The notes under the pieces: generated by a model
Databases searched by the model: none
Told to the model about the DNA's origin: nothing
Seen by the model: only the letters and a program-made list of their open reading frames with translations
In this document: one piece after another, positions 18,611 to 27,937 of the stretch
Position numbering within the stretch: the first letter of the stretch is position 1
Layout: each line of letters starts with the position of its first letter
Translations under genes and position numbers: made by a program
Assembly (NCBI RefSeq): GCF_002208095.1
Contig: NZ_CP017990.1
Coordinates: forward strand, 3,472,001 to 3,536,000
Source of the DNA: Enterobacter cloacae complex sp. ECNIH7
Lineage (GTDB): Bacteria; Pseudomonadota; Gammaproteobacteria; Enterobacterales; Enterobacteriaceae
Length of the DNA: 64,000 nucleotides
Direction: 5' to 3'

Positions 18611-19387
18611 TTACTTCAGAGATCCTTTGAGGAACTGCTGCAAACGCGGGCTTTGCGGGTTCGCCAGCACTTCGTCCGGGTGCCCCTGCTCTTCAATTTT
18701 CCCCTGATGCAGGAAGATGACGTGGTTCGAGACGTTTCGGGCGAAGCCCATCTCGTGCGTCACCACCACCATCGTTTTGCCCTCTTCGGCCAGCTTCTGC
18801 ATGATGCGCAGCACTTCGCCAACGAGTTCAGGGTCCAGCGCGGAGGTCGGTTCGTCAAACAGCAGCACTTCGGGCTCCATCGCCAGCGCGCGCGCGATAG
18901 AGACACGCTGCTGCTGACCGCCGGAGAGATGCACCGGGTATTTCATCTGCTGGCGCTCGTCGATACCCACTTTCGCAAGGTATTTCACCGCGCGCTCGCG
19001 GGCTTCCTGCTTGCTCAGGCCCAGCACCTGGATCGGCGCTTCCATCACGTTCTCCAGCACCGTCATGTGGCTCCAGAGGTTGAAGTGCTGGAACACCATC
19101 GTCAGACGCGTACGCAGCAGTCGCAGCTGGTTCTTATCTGCAACCTTCAGCTGGCCGTCTTTATCACGTACCAGATTGATATTCTGCCCGCTCACCACAA
19201 TCGAGCCTTCGCTCGGCTTTTCGAGGAAGTTAATGCAGCGCAGGAAGGTGCTTTTACCCGAGCCGGATGAGCCGATGATACTGATCACGTCGCCCGCATT
19301 CGCCTGCAGCGACACCCCTTTCAGCACTTCATGTTCGCCGTAGCGTTTGTGCAAATCAATAACGTTTAATTTGTTCTCAGCCATCAT
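18611..19387 (-). CDS. hisP: Histidine/basic amino acid ABC transporter ATPase HisP
   Basis: The 258-residue ATPase has Walker [10 protein letters not shown] (about residues 40-48), signature LSGGQQQR (about 154-161), Walker [14 protein letters not shown] (about 174-186) and the switch histidine in [10 protein letters not shown]. It forms the inner-membrane importer HisQMP2, which takes histidine from HisJ and lysine/arginine/ornithine from ArgT. It is the last gene of hisJQMP, 5 bases after hisM. No terminator with a T-run is obvious; a REP unit follows. Confidence 0.97.
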   Translation of the reverse strand: MMAENKLNVIDLHKRYGEHEVLKGVSLQANAGDVISIIGSSGSGKSTFLRCINFLEKPSEGSIVVSGQNINLVRDKDGQLKVADKNQLRLLRTRLTMVFQHFNLWSHMTVLENVMEAPIQVLGLSKQEARERAVKYLAKVGIDERQQMKYPVHLSGGQQQRVSIARALAMEPEVLLFDEPTSALDPELVGEVLRIMQKLAEEGKTMVVVTHEMGFARNVSNHVIFLHQGKIEEQGHPDEVLANPQSPRLQQFLKGSLK

Positions 19388-19392
19388 CTTTC

Positions 19393-20109
19393 TCAGTGCG
19401 TCGAAGAAGGTTTTATATGCTGCAACCAGCGTTTTTCAGCCTTACGGAACAGGCTAATCAGAACATAAGAGATAATTAAATAGAGCACCGCCGCAATGCC
19501 AAATGCGGTAAACGGCTGATAGGTCGCGGAGTTAATATCGCGCGCGATTTTAAGCAGATCCGGCACCGTCGCGGTAAAGGCGAGCGCGGTGGAGTGCAGC
19601 ATCAAAATCACTTCGTTACTGTACGCCGGTAGTGCGATACGCAGCGCCGACGGCAGAATAATGCAGCGATAAAGCTTCACTGAGGAAAAGCCGTACGCGC
19701 GCGCCGCTTCAATCTCACCGTAAGGGACAGAGCGAATTGCTCCGGCGAAAATCTCGGTGGTGTAGGCGCAGGTGTTGAGCGTCAATGCCAGCACCGTACA
19801 GTTCAGGCCGCTGCGGAAGAACGCATTCAGCATCTCAGTGCCTTTTACGATCTCAAGCGTGTACATCCCCGAATAGAACACCAGCAGCTGCACGTACAGC
19901 GGCGTACCGCGAAACACGTAGGTAAACAGCCAGATCGGGAACTGGATAAATTTATTGTTCGATACGCGGCCAATGGCAAGAAACACCGCCAGAATGCCGC
20001 CCATCACCACGGAGGAGATCAGCAGCCAGAGCGTAATCGCCACGCCGGTAAAGCGGTAGCCATCCGTCCACAGCAGCGACTTCCAGTATTCCTGAATAAT
20101 CTCAATCAC
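19393..20109 (-). CDS. hisM: Histidine/basic amino acid ABC transporter permease HisM
   Basis: The 238-residue membrane protein has about five hydrophobic segments and the coupling-helix EAA motif [19 protein letters not shown] near residues 124-142. It pairs with HisQ in the HisQMP2 importer. Its ATG overlaps the hisQ stop by four bases, so translation is coupled. Confidence 0.97.
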   Translation of the reverse strand: MIEIIQEYWKSLLWTDGYRFTGVAITLWLLISSVVMGGILAVFLAIGRVSNNKFIQFPIWLFTYVFRGTPLYVQLLVFYSGMYTLEIVKGTEMLNAFFRSGLNCTVLALTLNTCAYTTEIFAGAIRSVPYGEIEAARAYGFSSVKLYRCIILPSALRIALPAYSNEVILMLHSTALAFTATVPDLLKIARDINSATYQPFTAFGIAAVLYLIISYVLISLFRKAEKRWLQHIKPSSTH

Positions 20110-20792
20110 AGGTCAGCCCTCTTCACACCCACGGAGTAGCGACGCTCGAGCAGAAGCAGCACACTATTGGAGACGGTCGTAAAGACCAGATAAATCACGC
20201 CGCAGACCACCGCAAAGTAGAACGGCTCCCAGGTGCTCTTGCCCGCCAGCTGAGTCGCTTTCACGACGTCTTCCAGACCGAGCAGCGAGACCAGCGCTGT
20301 CGCTTTGAGGATAACCTGCCAGTTGTTGCCGATGCCCGGGAGCGCATAACGCATCATGGCCGGGAACATAATCCGACGAAACGTTTGTGAAGAGGTAAAA
20401 CCAAATGCGGTTGCCGCCTCAATATGGCCTTTCGGCACGGCCATGTAGGCACCACGGAAGGTTTCGGTGAAGTAGGCACCGTAGATAAAACCGAGGGTAA
20501 TAATACCGGCCACCATCGGGTCGATATCAATTTGTCCCATGCCCATCGCGTCCGTTACGCTGTTAAGCGCAATCTGCAGACCGTAAAAGATAAGCAGCAT
20601 CAGCACCAGATCGGGAACGCCGCGAATAAGCGTGGTGTAGCCTTCAAATATGAGCGCCAGCGGTTTGTTAGCCGAAAGCTTCGCCCCTGCGCCCGCCAGA
20701 CCTATCAGCACCGCCAGCACCACGGAGCTGATAGCCAGCTCAAGGGTGACAAGCGCGCCCTGTAAAATAACGCCAGAAAATCCGTACAGCAT
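20106..20792 (-). CDS. hisQ: Histidine/basic amino acid ABC transporter permease HisQ
   Basis: The 228-residue product begins MLYGFSGVILQGALVTLEL, as in the family; an upstream in-frame start at 20846 would add 18 unrelated residues. It has five or so membrane segments and the EAA motif HIEAATAFGFTSSQTFRRI. It forms the heterodimeric channel with HisM. It follows hisJ with an 88-base gap that includes a GGGAGGGG stretch and overlaps hisM by four bases. Confidence 0.96.
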   Translation of the reverse strand: MLYGFSGVILQGALVTLELAISSVVLAVLIGLAGAGAKLSANKPLALIFEGYTTLIRGVPDLVLMLLIFYGLQIALNSVTDAMGMGQIDIDPMVAGIITLGFIYGAYFTETFRGAYMAVPKGHIEAATAFGFTSSQTFRRIMFPAMMRYALPGIGNNWQVILKATALVSLLGLEDVVKATQLAGKSTWEPFYFAVVCGVIYLVFTTVSNSVLLLLERRYSVGVKRADL

Positions 20793-20880
20793 ACCGCGAG
20801 CCCTGTCGTATCGTGAGTGGTGGAACCGTGTCTTTTCCCCTCCCACATCGGGAGGGGCCGCACGTTATTTGACGGAGCGA

Positions 20881-21663
20881 TTAGCCGCCGTAAACATTAA
20901 AATCAAAGTACTTTTTCGCCAGCTTGTCGTAGGTGCCGTCAGCGCGCATTTCAGCAAACGCTTTGTTCAGCGCCTCACGCAGCTCGTTGTCTTCTTTGCG
21001 CAGGCCCATACCGGTGCCCACACCAAACAACTTCACGTCCTTAATAGACGGGCCGCCAAACTTGTAATCTTTACCCACCGGCGTTTTCAGGAAGCCTTCG
21101 CTTGCCGCAACTTCATCCTGGAAGGCCGCATCAATACGGCCTGCCGTCAGGTCAGCGTAGATATTTTCCTGACCCTGATAGGAGACGATTTCAATCCCCT
21201 TCGGCGCCCAGTGTTCGTTGCCGTAGGTTTCCTGCGTGGTGCCCTGCAGCACGCCGACGCGTTTGCCTTTCAGCGACTCCAGCGTTGGCTGAATATCAGA
21301 AGCTTTAGCCACCACCAGACGAGAATCGGCCGCGTAGAGTTTGTCGGTGAAGGCAATCTCCTGCTGGCGTTTTTCGGTGATGGAGAGCGAGGACATGATC
21401 ACGTCGATTTTTTTCGCTTTCAGGGATGGGATCAGCGCATCCAGCGGGTTCTCAACGTAGGTACACTGTGCTTTGATGCGTTTGCACAGCTCATTGGCCA
21501 GATCGATGTCAAAACCGACCAGTTCACCCTTTGAATTCTTCGATTCGAACGGCGCATAGGTTGGATCGGTACCAATTCGGATTTTCTGCGGAATGGCTGC
21601 GAATGCCGCGGTGGCGCTGGAAAAGGCCAGTACCAGAGATAGTGACAACACGAGTTTTTTCAT
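20881..21663 (-). CDS. hisJ: Histidine-binding periplasmic protein HisJ
   Basis: The 260-residue precursor begins [22 protein letters not shown] with a clear signal peptide cut after AFA near residue 22. The mature part has the SBP_bac_3 pattern, including [55 protein letters not shown] and a C-terminal YFDFNVYGG. It delivers histidine to HisQMP2. The ATG at 21663 is chosen because it starts the signal peptide. It is paralogous to argT upstream. Confidence 0.97.
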   Translation of the reverse strand: MKKLVLSLSLVLAFSSATAAFAAIPQKIRIGTDPTYAPFESKNSKGELVGFDIDLANELCKRIKAQCTYVENPLDALIPSLKAKKIDVIMSSLSITEKRQQEIAFTDKLYAADSRLVVAKASDIQPTLESLKGKRVGVLQGTTQETYGNEHWAPKGIEIVSYQGQENIYADLTAGRIDAAFQDEVAASEGFLKTPVGKDYKFGGPSIKDVKLFGVGTGMGLRKEDNELREALNKAFAEMRADGTYDKLAKKYFDFNVYGG

Positions 21664-21889
21664 ATTTATCCTCAACAAACTGTCTTCATACGGGATTTTT
21701 ACGACGACGGGGTGGTGCTAATGTGCCATTAATCCCCTCAGTCAGGCAAAGATTAATGCCTTTCAGGCGGGAATTTTTGCATTATAAATGCGTAAGTATG
21801 CACAAAGCGATCCAATACGGTGCAACACATGCACCGTACTGGGTCAACCGCTCCCGTAACGCACCTTTGCGGTGCGTTAGCGTCAGGTA
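21664..21889 (-). promoter_or_regulatory. argT-hisJ intergenic region with two hairpins and a promoter
   Basis: Read leftward, the argT stop is followed by a perfect hairpin TAACGCACC-GCAAA-GGTGCGTTA, then a second perfect hairpin TACGGTGCA-TGTGT-TGCACCGTA, then a consensus -10 TATAAT (minus strand, 21786-21781) with no clear -35. The hairpins may end or process argT mRNA, and the -10 fits a separate hisJ promoter, as known in Salmonella. Confidence 0.6.
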
Positions 21890-22672
21890 TTATTCACCGT
21901 ATACGTTGAAGTCGAAGTATTTCTTCGCCAGTTTGTCGTAAGTCCCGTCTTTACGCAGCTCTGCAAAGGCTTTGTCGAAGGCGGCTTTCAGCTCGGTATC
22001 ATCCTTGCGCAGGCCAATACCGGTGCCGTCACCAAAGTATTTTTTGTCTTTTACCGACGGGCCCGCAAACGCAAAGTCTTTACCCGCAGGCTGTTTCAGG
22101 AAGCCTTCGCTCGCGGCGACTTCATCCTGGAATGCGGCATCCAGACGGCCTGCGGCCAGGTCAGAGTAAATCAGATCCTGGTTCTGATAAGCCACCACGT
22201 CGACGCCCTTCTCGCGCCAGTTCGCGTTAGCGTAACCTTCCTGCGTCGATCCCTGAAGAACGCCAACATGCTTGCCTTTCAGCGAGTCGATGGTTGGCTT
22301 AATCGGGGAGCCTTTCGGCGCAATCAGGCGAGAATCCGCGGCGTAGAGCTTGTCAGAAAAGGCAATCTCCTGCTGGCGTTTTTCGGTGATGGAGAGAGAA
22401 GAGATAATGGCGTCGATTTTCTTGGCTTTCAGCGACGGGATTAACGCGTCAAAGTCGCTGCCCACCCATGTGCATTTCACCGCAATGCGTTTGCACATTT
22501 CATTTCCCAGATCGATATCAAACCCCACGAAATCGCCTTTCGCATCCTTGGAAGAGAATGGCGCGTAGGTTGCGTCTGTACCGATACGAACCGTCTGTGG
22601 AAGCGCTGCGTAGCTACCTGCCGCCGCACTTAACCCCACGAGCAAAGACAGAGCCAGAACCGTCTTCTTCAT
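21890..22672 (-). CDS. argT: Lysine/arginine/ornithine-binding periplasmic protein ArgT
   Basis: The 260-residue precursor starts [22 protein letters not shown] with a signal peptide cut after SYA near residue 22. The mature protein is closely similar to HisJ (shared [28 protein letters not shown] and the end YFDFNVYGE), pointing to an old duplication. ArgT binds lysine, arginine and ornithine and uses the same HisQMP2 membrane complex. A sigma-54 type promoter is seen upstream, in line with nitrogen control known for Salmonella argT. Confidence 0.96.
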   Translation of the reverse strand: MKKTVLALSLLVGLSAAAGSYAALPQTVRIGTDATYAPFSSKDAKGDFVGFDIDLGNEMCKRIAVKCTWVGSDFDALIPSLKAKKIDAIISSLSITEKRQQEIAFSDKLYAADSRLIAPKGSPIKPTIDSLKGKHVGVLQGSTQEGYANANWREKGVDVVAYQNQDLIYSDLAAGRLDAAFQDEVAASEGFLKQPAGKDFAFAGPSVKDKKYFGDGTGIGLRKDDTELKAAFDKAFAELRKDGTYDKLAKKYFDFNVYGE

Positions 22673-22740
22673 ACATTTACCCTCAAGTACCGTGATTTTA
22701 TTATGTATTGTGTTGTGTGTTGTGTTGCAGGCTTCATCTT

Positions 22741-22755
22741 GCAGGTCTTATGCCA
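22741..22755 (-). promoter_or_regulatory. Sigma-54 (RpoN) promoter of argT
   Basis: On the minus strand TGGCATAAGACCTGC matches the -24/-12 consensus TGGCAC-N5-TTGC, with GG and GC exactly ten bases apart. Transcription would start about 12 bases downstream near 22729, 57 bases before the argT ATG. Confidence 0.65.
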
Positions 22756-22910
22756 CATTGCCGTCTGGTCAAAACTTCGACGTTAAATATGTTAATAAAA
22801 CGTTGCGATATTGCCTTAATGGTGAAAGATAGCAGGTCTGCCGAACGAACCGGAAAGAGAAAAAGGGAAAAAACGAATTAAATGTCGAGGATATGATCGC
22901 CGTTGCATAA

Positions 22911-22929
22911 TTGCCCTGAAACAGGGCAA
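22911..22929. terminator. Stem-loop after ubiX
   Basis: TTGCCCTG-AAA-CAGGGCAA is a perfect 8-bp stem 35 bases after the ubiX stop. The T-run on the minus strand is weak. The rest of the 291-base argT-ubiX gap holds the argT promoter and no gene. Confidence 0.55.
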
Positions 22930-22963
22930 CGTCTCTTTTCATGCACTCTGTTTGTGCACAGAA

Positions 22964-23533
22964 TCAGGCCCCTTGCCAGCGGGTGAAGAGATCTTCGGGC
23001 AGGTCGATGTCAAACTGATCCAGCACGCGGTTAACGGTCTGATTAATCACGTCATCCAGCGAGGTCGGGCGATGATAAAACGCCGGAACCGGCGGCATGA
23101 TGATGGCCCCAAGTTCGGCGGCCTGGGTCATTAAACGCAGATGACCGAGATGCAGCGGCGTTTCCCGCACGCAGAGCACAAGAGGACGACGCTCCTTCAG
23201 CACCACATCCGCCGCGCGCGTCACCAGGGTGTCGGTATAGCTGTTCACAATGCCGGAGAGCGTTTTAATTGAACAGGGCAGGATAACCATGCCGGCTGTT
23301 TTAAACGAGCCTGAGGAGATGCTGGCGGCGATATCACGGGCATCGTGAACCACGTCCGCCAGTGCCTGGACATCGCGCAGGGAGAGATCGGTTTCCAGAG
23401 AGAGGGTCTGCCGCGCCGCCTGGCTCATCACCAGATGGGTCTCGACTTCCGCCACGCTACGCAGAACCTGTAACAAACGTACGCCGTAAATCGCGCCGCT
23501 GGCGCCGCTGAGCCCAACAATGAGTCGTTTCAT
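22964..23533 (-). CDS. ubiX: Flavin prenyltransferase UbiX
   Basis: The 189-residue enzyme starts MKRLIVGLSGASGAIYGVRLLQ with the FMN-binding GASGA loop at about residues 9-14. It makes the prenylated FMN cofactor used by UbiD in ubiquinone synthesis. SSGSFKTAGMVILPCSIKTLSGI and LVLCVRETPLHLGHLRLM are typical. The ATG at 23533 is preferred over longer in-frame starts, which add an unrelated leader. It follows purF with an 89-base gap holding a GTGAGGG/CCCTCAC hairpin (about 23592-23611). Confidence 0.95.
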   Translation of the reverse strand: MKRLIVGLSGASGAIYGVRLLQVLRSVAEVETHLVMSQAARQTLSLETDLSLRDVQALADVVHDARDIAASISSGSFKTAGMVILPCSIKTLSGIVNSYTDTLVTRAADVVLKERRPLVLCVRETPLHLGHLRLMTQAAELGAIIMPPVPAFYHRPTSLDDVINQTVNRVLDQFDIDLPEDLFTRWQGA

Positions 23534-23622
23534 GATTTTCGCCCTTACTGATTTCAGGGCAGACTGTGCAGGATTTTGCGGGGAGTTGCAAGTGAGGGCA
23601 TTCACCCTCACCTGCCGGAGCA

Positions 23623-25140
23623 TCAACCTTCGTTGTGCATCTCTAAGCTTTCGAGATCGTTCTGCAGCTGGACGGCTTTCGCATCGTCGTTGCGCAGAGA
23701 ATCAAGATAGTCGAGGTACTGCTGGTCAACGTCTTTGGTCACGTAAATACCGTTGAACACGGAGCATTCAAACTGCTGAATTTCCGGGTTCTCGGCACGC
23801 ACCGCGTCGATGAGATCGTTCAGATCCTGGAAAATCAGGCCGTCGGCACCGATGATCTGGCGAATTTCATCCACTTCACGGCCGTGAGCGATCAGCTCGT
23901 TGGCGGTTGGCATATCGATGCCGTACACGTTCGGGAAGCGAATCTCCGGCGCGGCAGAGGCCAGGTAGACTTTCTTCGCACCCGCTTCGCGCGCCATCTC
24001 GATAATCTGCTCAGAGGTGGTGCCGCGAACGATGGAGTCATCCACCAGCAGAACGTTCTTGTCGCGGAATTCCGCGCGGTTGGCATTCAGCTTGCGGCGC
24101 ACGGACTTACGGCGCAGGTGCTGGCCCGGCATGATAAAGGTGCGGCCAACGTAGCGGTTCTTCACGAAGCCCTGACGGTATGGCTTATCCAGAATGCGGG
24201 CGATCTCCAGCGCGATATCGCAGGAGGTTTCCGGGATAGGAATAACCACGTCGATGTCGAGATCGTCCCACTCGCGGGCAATTTTCTCGCCCAGCTTGGT
24301 GCCCATGTTGACGCGCGCGCTGTAGACGGAAATCTTGTCGATGAAGGAATCCGGGCGGGCGAAGTAAACGTATTCAAACAGGCACGGGTTGCTGACCGGA
24401 TTATCGGCACACTGGCGGGTAAACAGCTGGCCCTTCTCGGTGATATAGACCGCTTCGCCCGGCGCAACGTCACGCAGGAACTCGAAGCCCAGGGTATCCA
24501 GCGCCACGCTCTCAGAGGCAACCATGTATTCGGTACGGCCATCGCCAAGGTCGCGCTTACCGAGCACCAGGGGACGAATGCCGTTTGGATCGCGGAAGGC
24601 TACCATTCCGTGACCGATAATCATCGCCACGCAGGCGTACGCGCCGCGGATCTGGCGGTTGGTCGCGGCAATGGCAGCAAAGATGTTGTCTGCTTCCAGC
24701 GGGTAGTGACGGAAGTTATCCAGCTCGCTGGCGAACACATTGAGCAGGATTTCAGAATCAGAGGTGGTGTTAATGTGGCGACGTTTCTCTTCGAACAGCT
24801 TTTTACGCAGCTCATGCGCGTTGGTCAGGTTGCCGTTATGAGCAAGGGTGATGCCATACGGTGAGTTGACGTAGAAAGGCTGTGCCTCAGAGGCGCTGGA
24901 ACTGCCAGCAGTAGGATAACGAACGTGACCGATCCCCATATTACCTTGCAGACGCTGCATATGGCGGGCTTCAAACACATCGTTTACCAGGCCATTGGCC
25001 TTGCGTAAACGGAAGCAGTTGTTTGCATCAATGGTGATGATACCCGCAGCATCCTGCCCACGGTGCTGAAGCACCGTTAACGCGTCATAAATCGACTGGT
25101 TTACCGGCATGAAACCGGCGATACCGACAATACCGCACAT
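23623..25140 (-). CDS. purF: Amidophosphoribosyltransferase PurF
   Basis: The 505-residue enzyme makes 5-phosphoribosylamine from PRPP and glutamine, the first step of purine synthesis. The N-terminus MCGIVGIAG gives the catalytic cysteine C2 after Met removal (Ntn glutaminase domain, about 2-235), followed by the PRTase domain (about 250-470) with the PRPP loop [18 protein letters not shown]. It is downstream of cvpA by 33 bases in the same operon, under the PurR box at 25719-25734. Confidence 0.98.
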   Translation of the reverse strand: MCGIVGIAGFMPVNQSIYDALTVLQHRGQDAAGIITIDANNCFRLRKANGLVNDVFEARHMQRLQGNMGIGHVRYPTAGSSSASEAQPFYVNSPYGITLAHNGNLTNAHELRKKLFEEKRRHINTTSDSEILLNVFASELDNFRHYPLEADNIFAAIAATNRQIRGAYACVAMIIGHGMVAFRDPNGIRPLVLGKRDLGDGRTEYMVASESVALDTLGFEFLRDVAPGEAVYITEKGQLFTRQCADNPVSNPCLFEYVYFARPDSFIDKISVYSARVNMGTKLGEKIAREWDDLDIDVVIPIPETSCDIALEIARILDKPYRQGFVKNRYVGRTFIMPGQHLRRKSVRRKLNANRAEFRDKNVLLVDDSIVRGTTSEQIIEMAREAGAKKVYLASAAPEIRFPNVYGIDMPTANELIAHGREVDEIRQIIGADGLIFQDLNDLIDAVRAENPEIQQFECSVFNGIYVTKDVDQQYLDYLDSLRNDDAKAVQLQNDLESLEMHNEG

Positions 25141-25173
25141 TCGTCTTTTCCTCGTTAAGCCACATCTCAGGGT

Positions 25174-25662
25174 TTATGCCCTGGGCAAAAAACTCGACGA
25201 GCTTTGCAGATAGTCAAAGAACCATCTGATGATGAAGCTGAACTCTGGAATGAGCTGCGATTTCTGCCAGTCTTCGCTTTTGGAGAACCCGGTGAAGGTA
25301 TCCAGGAAGAACAGGATCGCGGCCACAATCAGCACGCCTCGTAACGCCCCGAAACAGATCCCGAGCACCCTGTCCGTTCCTGACAGACCGGTTTTCTCGA
25401 CCAGCTGACCTATCACGTAATTCACGATAGCGCCGACAATCAGCGTTGCGATAAACAGCACCGCGATTGCAATTCCGTTTCGGACCAGTTCATCTTCAAA
25501 GCCCGTGAACCAGACAGACAGGTAAGTGTAGTAATGACTGGCAACAAAGAAAGCACAACCCCAGGTTACCAGCGATAACGCTTCACGAACAAAGCCACGG
25601 ATCAGGCTAACCAGACAGGAAAAACCAATCACCGCAATGATGGCGTAATCAATCCAGACCAT
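25174..25662 (-). CDS. cvpA: Colicin V production protein CvpA
   Basis: The 162-residue inner membrane protein starts MVWIDYAIIAVIGFSCLVSLIRGFVREALSL and has four hydrophobic segments (about 5-25, 30-50, 65-85, 100-120). CvpA is needed for colicin V export and envelope stress tolerance; its direct function is unclear. The ATG at 25662 is used because a longer in-frame start would run through the PurR operator. It is the first gene of cvpA-purF. Confidence 0.95.
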   Translation of the reverse strand: MVWIDYAIIAVIGFSCLVSLIRGFVREALSLVTWGCAFFVASHYYTYLSVWFTGFEDELVRNGIAIAVLFIATLIVGAIVNYVIGQLVEKTGLSGTDRVLGICFGALRGVLIVAAILFFLDTFTGFSKSEDWQKSQLIPEFSFIIRWFFDYLQSSSSFLPRA

Positions 25663-25718
25663 ATGTGTCCCACGATTTAACGCCCTGTCATCCAGTTCGG
25701 GGCGAATTCTAACAGAAA

Positions 25719-25734
25719 AAGAAAACGTTTGCGT
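25719..25734 (-). promoter_or_regulatory. PurR operator of cvpA-purF
   Basis: On the minus strand ACGCAAACGTTTTCTT matches the PurR consensus ACGCAAACGTTTTCNT throughout. It lies 57 bases before the cvpA start, as in E. coli. Confidence 0.9.
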
Positions 25735-25824
25735 AGGGATTTCCTTCCCGCGCGTAAATAAAAAAGGCGCTGAAAAAATGTTCAACGCCGTTGGCTCATT
25801 ACGTCTCTTTGGACGTCTGCCATT

Positions 25825-25908
25825 CCCCCTCACCCCAGCCCTCTCCCTCAAGGGAGAGGGAGCAAACCATCCCCTCGCCCCTCTGGGGAGAGGGTTAGGG
25901 TGAGGGGT
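25825..25908. repeat. Short palindromic repeat, family A, inverted pair (copy 2)
   Basis: Two units face each other: CCCCTCACCCCAGCCCTCTC at the left and its near complement ending TTAGGGTGAGGGG at the right, each with internal GGGAGAGGG. The pair lies between dedD and cvpA, starting 9 bases after the dedD stop. Confidence 0.8.
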
Positions 25909-25916
25909 AGATCTTA

Positions 25917-26609
25917 TCAGTTCGCGCTGTAGCCCATCACCACACCGCTCAGGCCGGAGATCTGCTTCAGCTCACCGAGCGAACCTTTAAGCTTATCTTT
26001 GGACGCTTCTGGCCCCACGAGGATACGGGTAATTTTACCCTGCACCGGCGTGGAAGGTGAAGTGTAAACACGATATCCCGCACTGCGCAGTTTGCTCACG
26101 ACCTCGTTGACCTTATCGGCGTTTTTCAGCGCGCCGAGCTGCACAACGTACGCTTTTCCGGTCGGCGCCGCGTCTTGTTTTGCCGGCGGCGGGGTTTCTG
26201 ACGCGGCAGCCAGCTGCTCTGCGGCTTTATCCCGCTGCGGTTTCGACTGCGGCTGCGGCTTCTCAACCGGCTTCGGTTTTTCAACAGGTTTAGGCTGCTC
26301 TACCGGCACCGGATCGATATCGCTGCTGCTCGCTGCCGCCAGGCGTGACGGATCGAGCGACGGTGCGGCGGCATCGCCTGCACGCACCTCTTCCGCCGCC
26401 CCTTCCGGAGGCTGAGCAGGCAGCGCCTGCGTCGCCGCTGGCAGCATATCAGGCTCATCGCGGTCACCCGGTTTCGGCACCAGCGGAATAGCGGCAAACT
26501 CATCCTGATAATGCTTTTTCTGCCCGTCGAGCAGACCCGGGAGAATAATCACCCCGAGCGCGACCAGCACAATGGTTCCTGTTAAACGGTTCTGAAACTT
26601 ACTCGCCAC
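25917..26609 (-). CDS. dedD: Cell division protein DedD (SPOR domain)
   Basis: The 230-residue protein has a short cytoplasmic N-terminus, one membrane segment (about residues 9-27, LTGTIVLVALGVIILPGLL), a long Pro/Lys/Gln-rich periplasmic linker with repeated VEKPKP units (about 95-120), and a C-terminal SPOR domain (about 150-225, YVVQLGALKNADKVNEVVSKL) that binds denuded septal glycan. It is a non-essential division protein. Its start overlaps the end of folC by 11 bases. Confidence 0.94.
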   Translation of the reverse strand: MASKFQNRLTGTIVLVALGVIILPGLLDGQKKHYQDEFAAIPLVPKPGDRDEPDMLPAATQALPAQPPEGAAEEVRAGDAAAPSLDPSRLAAASSSDIDPVPVEQPKPVEKPKPVEKPQPQSKPQRDKAAEQLAAASETPPPAKQDAAPTGKAYVVQLGALKNADKVNEVVSKLRSAGYRVYTSPSTPVQGKITRILVGPEASKDKLKGSLGELKQISGLSGVVMGYSAN

Positions 26610-27867
26610 CGGTTCTCCCCGCGTCCATCACTTCCATGACATGTGCCACCGTGTGGAATGAACCACACACCAGCACGGTATCTTCTGGTTTAGCATCCGC
26701 CATCGCGGCATGCCAGGCCTGAGCCACGCTACTATAGATTGCGCCTTTGCCGAGATGTTCCATCAGCTGCTCAGCCGTCGCGCCGCGCGGCCCCTCCAGA
26801 GGAGCACAATACCAGCTATCGACCACACTCTCCATGCAGGCCAGCGTCCCGCCGATATCTTTATCATGAAGCATACCGATAACCGCCAGCACGCGCCCGG
26901 TTTTTGGTAACGATTTGAGACGTCCCGCGAGATAAGCCGCCGCATGCGGGTTATGCGCCACGTCCAGAATCAGGCGCGGTGACTCGCTGACAATCTGAAA
27001 ACGCCCGGGCAGAATTGCGCTCTGAATACCGTCGCGGATCGCCCGCTCGCTGACCACGAGGCCGCTGGCGCGCAGTGCCGCCAGCGCGGTTGCCGCGTTC
27101 GGCTGCGGCACCTGCGGCAGCGGCAGGTTGTCCAGCGCGCCCTGAGCATCGCTGAAACGCCAGCCGTTATCCTGAACCTCATACTGCCAGTCAACGCCGC
27201 GGCGCAGCAGACGCGCGCCCTTCTCGTTTGCCACGTCAGCAATGGTGTACGGCATGTCCGGCTCGCCGACCACGGCGGGTTTATTCGCCCGGAAAATACC
27301 TGCCTTCTCGCGGCCAATGCTTTCACGATCCGGTCCCAGCCAGTCGATATGGTCCAGCGCGATGCTGGTGACCACCGCCACGTCCGCATCCACCATATTG
27401 GTCGCATCAAGACGTCCGCCGAGGCCGACCTCAAGGATCACGACATCCAGCTGCGCCTGTTTGAACAGCCACAGCGCCGACAGGGTGCCGTATTCAAAAT
27501 AGGTTAATGAGATCTCACCGCGTGCGGCTTCAATTTCCGCGAACGACGCCGTATGCGCCGATTCCGGCAGCTCGCTGTTCTGCACGCGAACGCGCTCGGT
27601 GTAGCGGACCAGGTGTGGAGAGCTGTACACGCCAACTTTGTAACCCGCGGCCATCAGGACAGATTCCAGCGTGCGGCAGGTCGTGCCTTTACCGTTGGTA
27701 CCCGCGACGGTGAACACGAAAGGTGCCGGTTTGAGCACATCAAGACGCGCGGCGACCTGGCTTACGCGCTCAAGCCCCATATCGATGGTTTTACTGTGCA
27801 GGTTTTCCAGATAAGAAAGCCACGCGGCCAGGGGCGACGTGGCTTGGGGAATGCTTTTATTTTCCAT
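26599..27867 (-). CDS. folC: Dihydrofolate synthase / folylpolyglutamate synthase FolC
   Basis: The 422-residue Mur-ligase family enzyme adds glutamate to dihydropteroate and to folates. The P-loop is VAGTNGKGTTCR (about residues 54-65). VILEVGLGGRLDATN, SIALDHIDWLG and ILDVAHNPHAA are typical of the family. It lies after accD with a hairpin between, and overlaps dedD at its 3' end. Confidence 0.97.
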   Translation of the reverse strand: MENKSIPQATSPLAAWLSYLENLHSKTIDMGLERVSQVAARLDVLKPAPFVFTVAGTNGKGTTCRTLESVLMAAGYKVGVYSSPHLVRYTERVRVQNSELPESAHTASFAEIEAARGEISLTYFEYGTLSALWLFKQAQLDVVILEVGLGGRLDATNMVDADVAVVTSIALDHIDWLGPDRESIGREKAGIFRANKPAVVGEPDMPYTIADVANEKGARLLRRGVDWQYEVQDNGWRFSDAQGALDNLPLPQVPQPNAATALAALRASGLVVSERAIRDGIQSAILPGRFQIVSESPRLILDVAHNPHAAAYLAGRLKSLPKTGRVLAVIGMLHDKDIGGTLACMESVVDSWYCAPLEGPRGATAEQLMEHLGKGAIYSSVAQAWHAAMADAKPEDTVLVCGSFHTVAHVMEVMDAGRTGGE

Positions 27868-27900
27868 AATGCCCGGTTGTCATTAACAGATTAGAAAGCA

Positions 27901-27930
27901 AAAGGGCAGCGCCAACCGGCCCTGCCCTTT
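27901..27930 (-). terminator. Stem-loop after accD
   Basis: AAAGGGCAG and CTGCCCTTT form a 9-bp stem with a 12-base loop 8 bases after the accD stop; the minus-strand tail TGCTTTC is only moderately T-rich. Confidence 0.6.
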
Positions 27931-27937
27931 TCAGTTA

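Noticed and set aside
21816..21838. NtrC site in the argT-hisJ gap (GGTGCA...TGCACC)
   Set aside because: The half-sites are in the opposite order to the NtrC consensus TGCACY-N5-RGTGCA, so it is better read as an RNA hairpin.
23884..24864. 326-codon plus-strand frame across purF
   Set aside because: Antisense to purF; no recognisable protein features.
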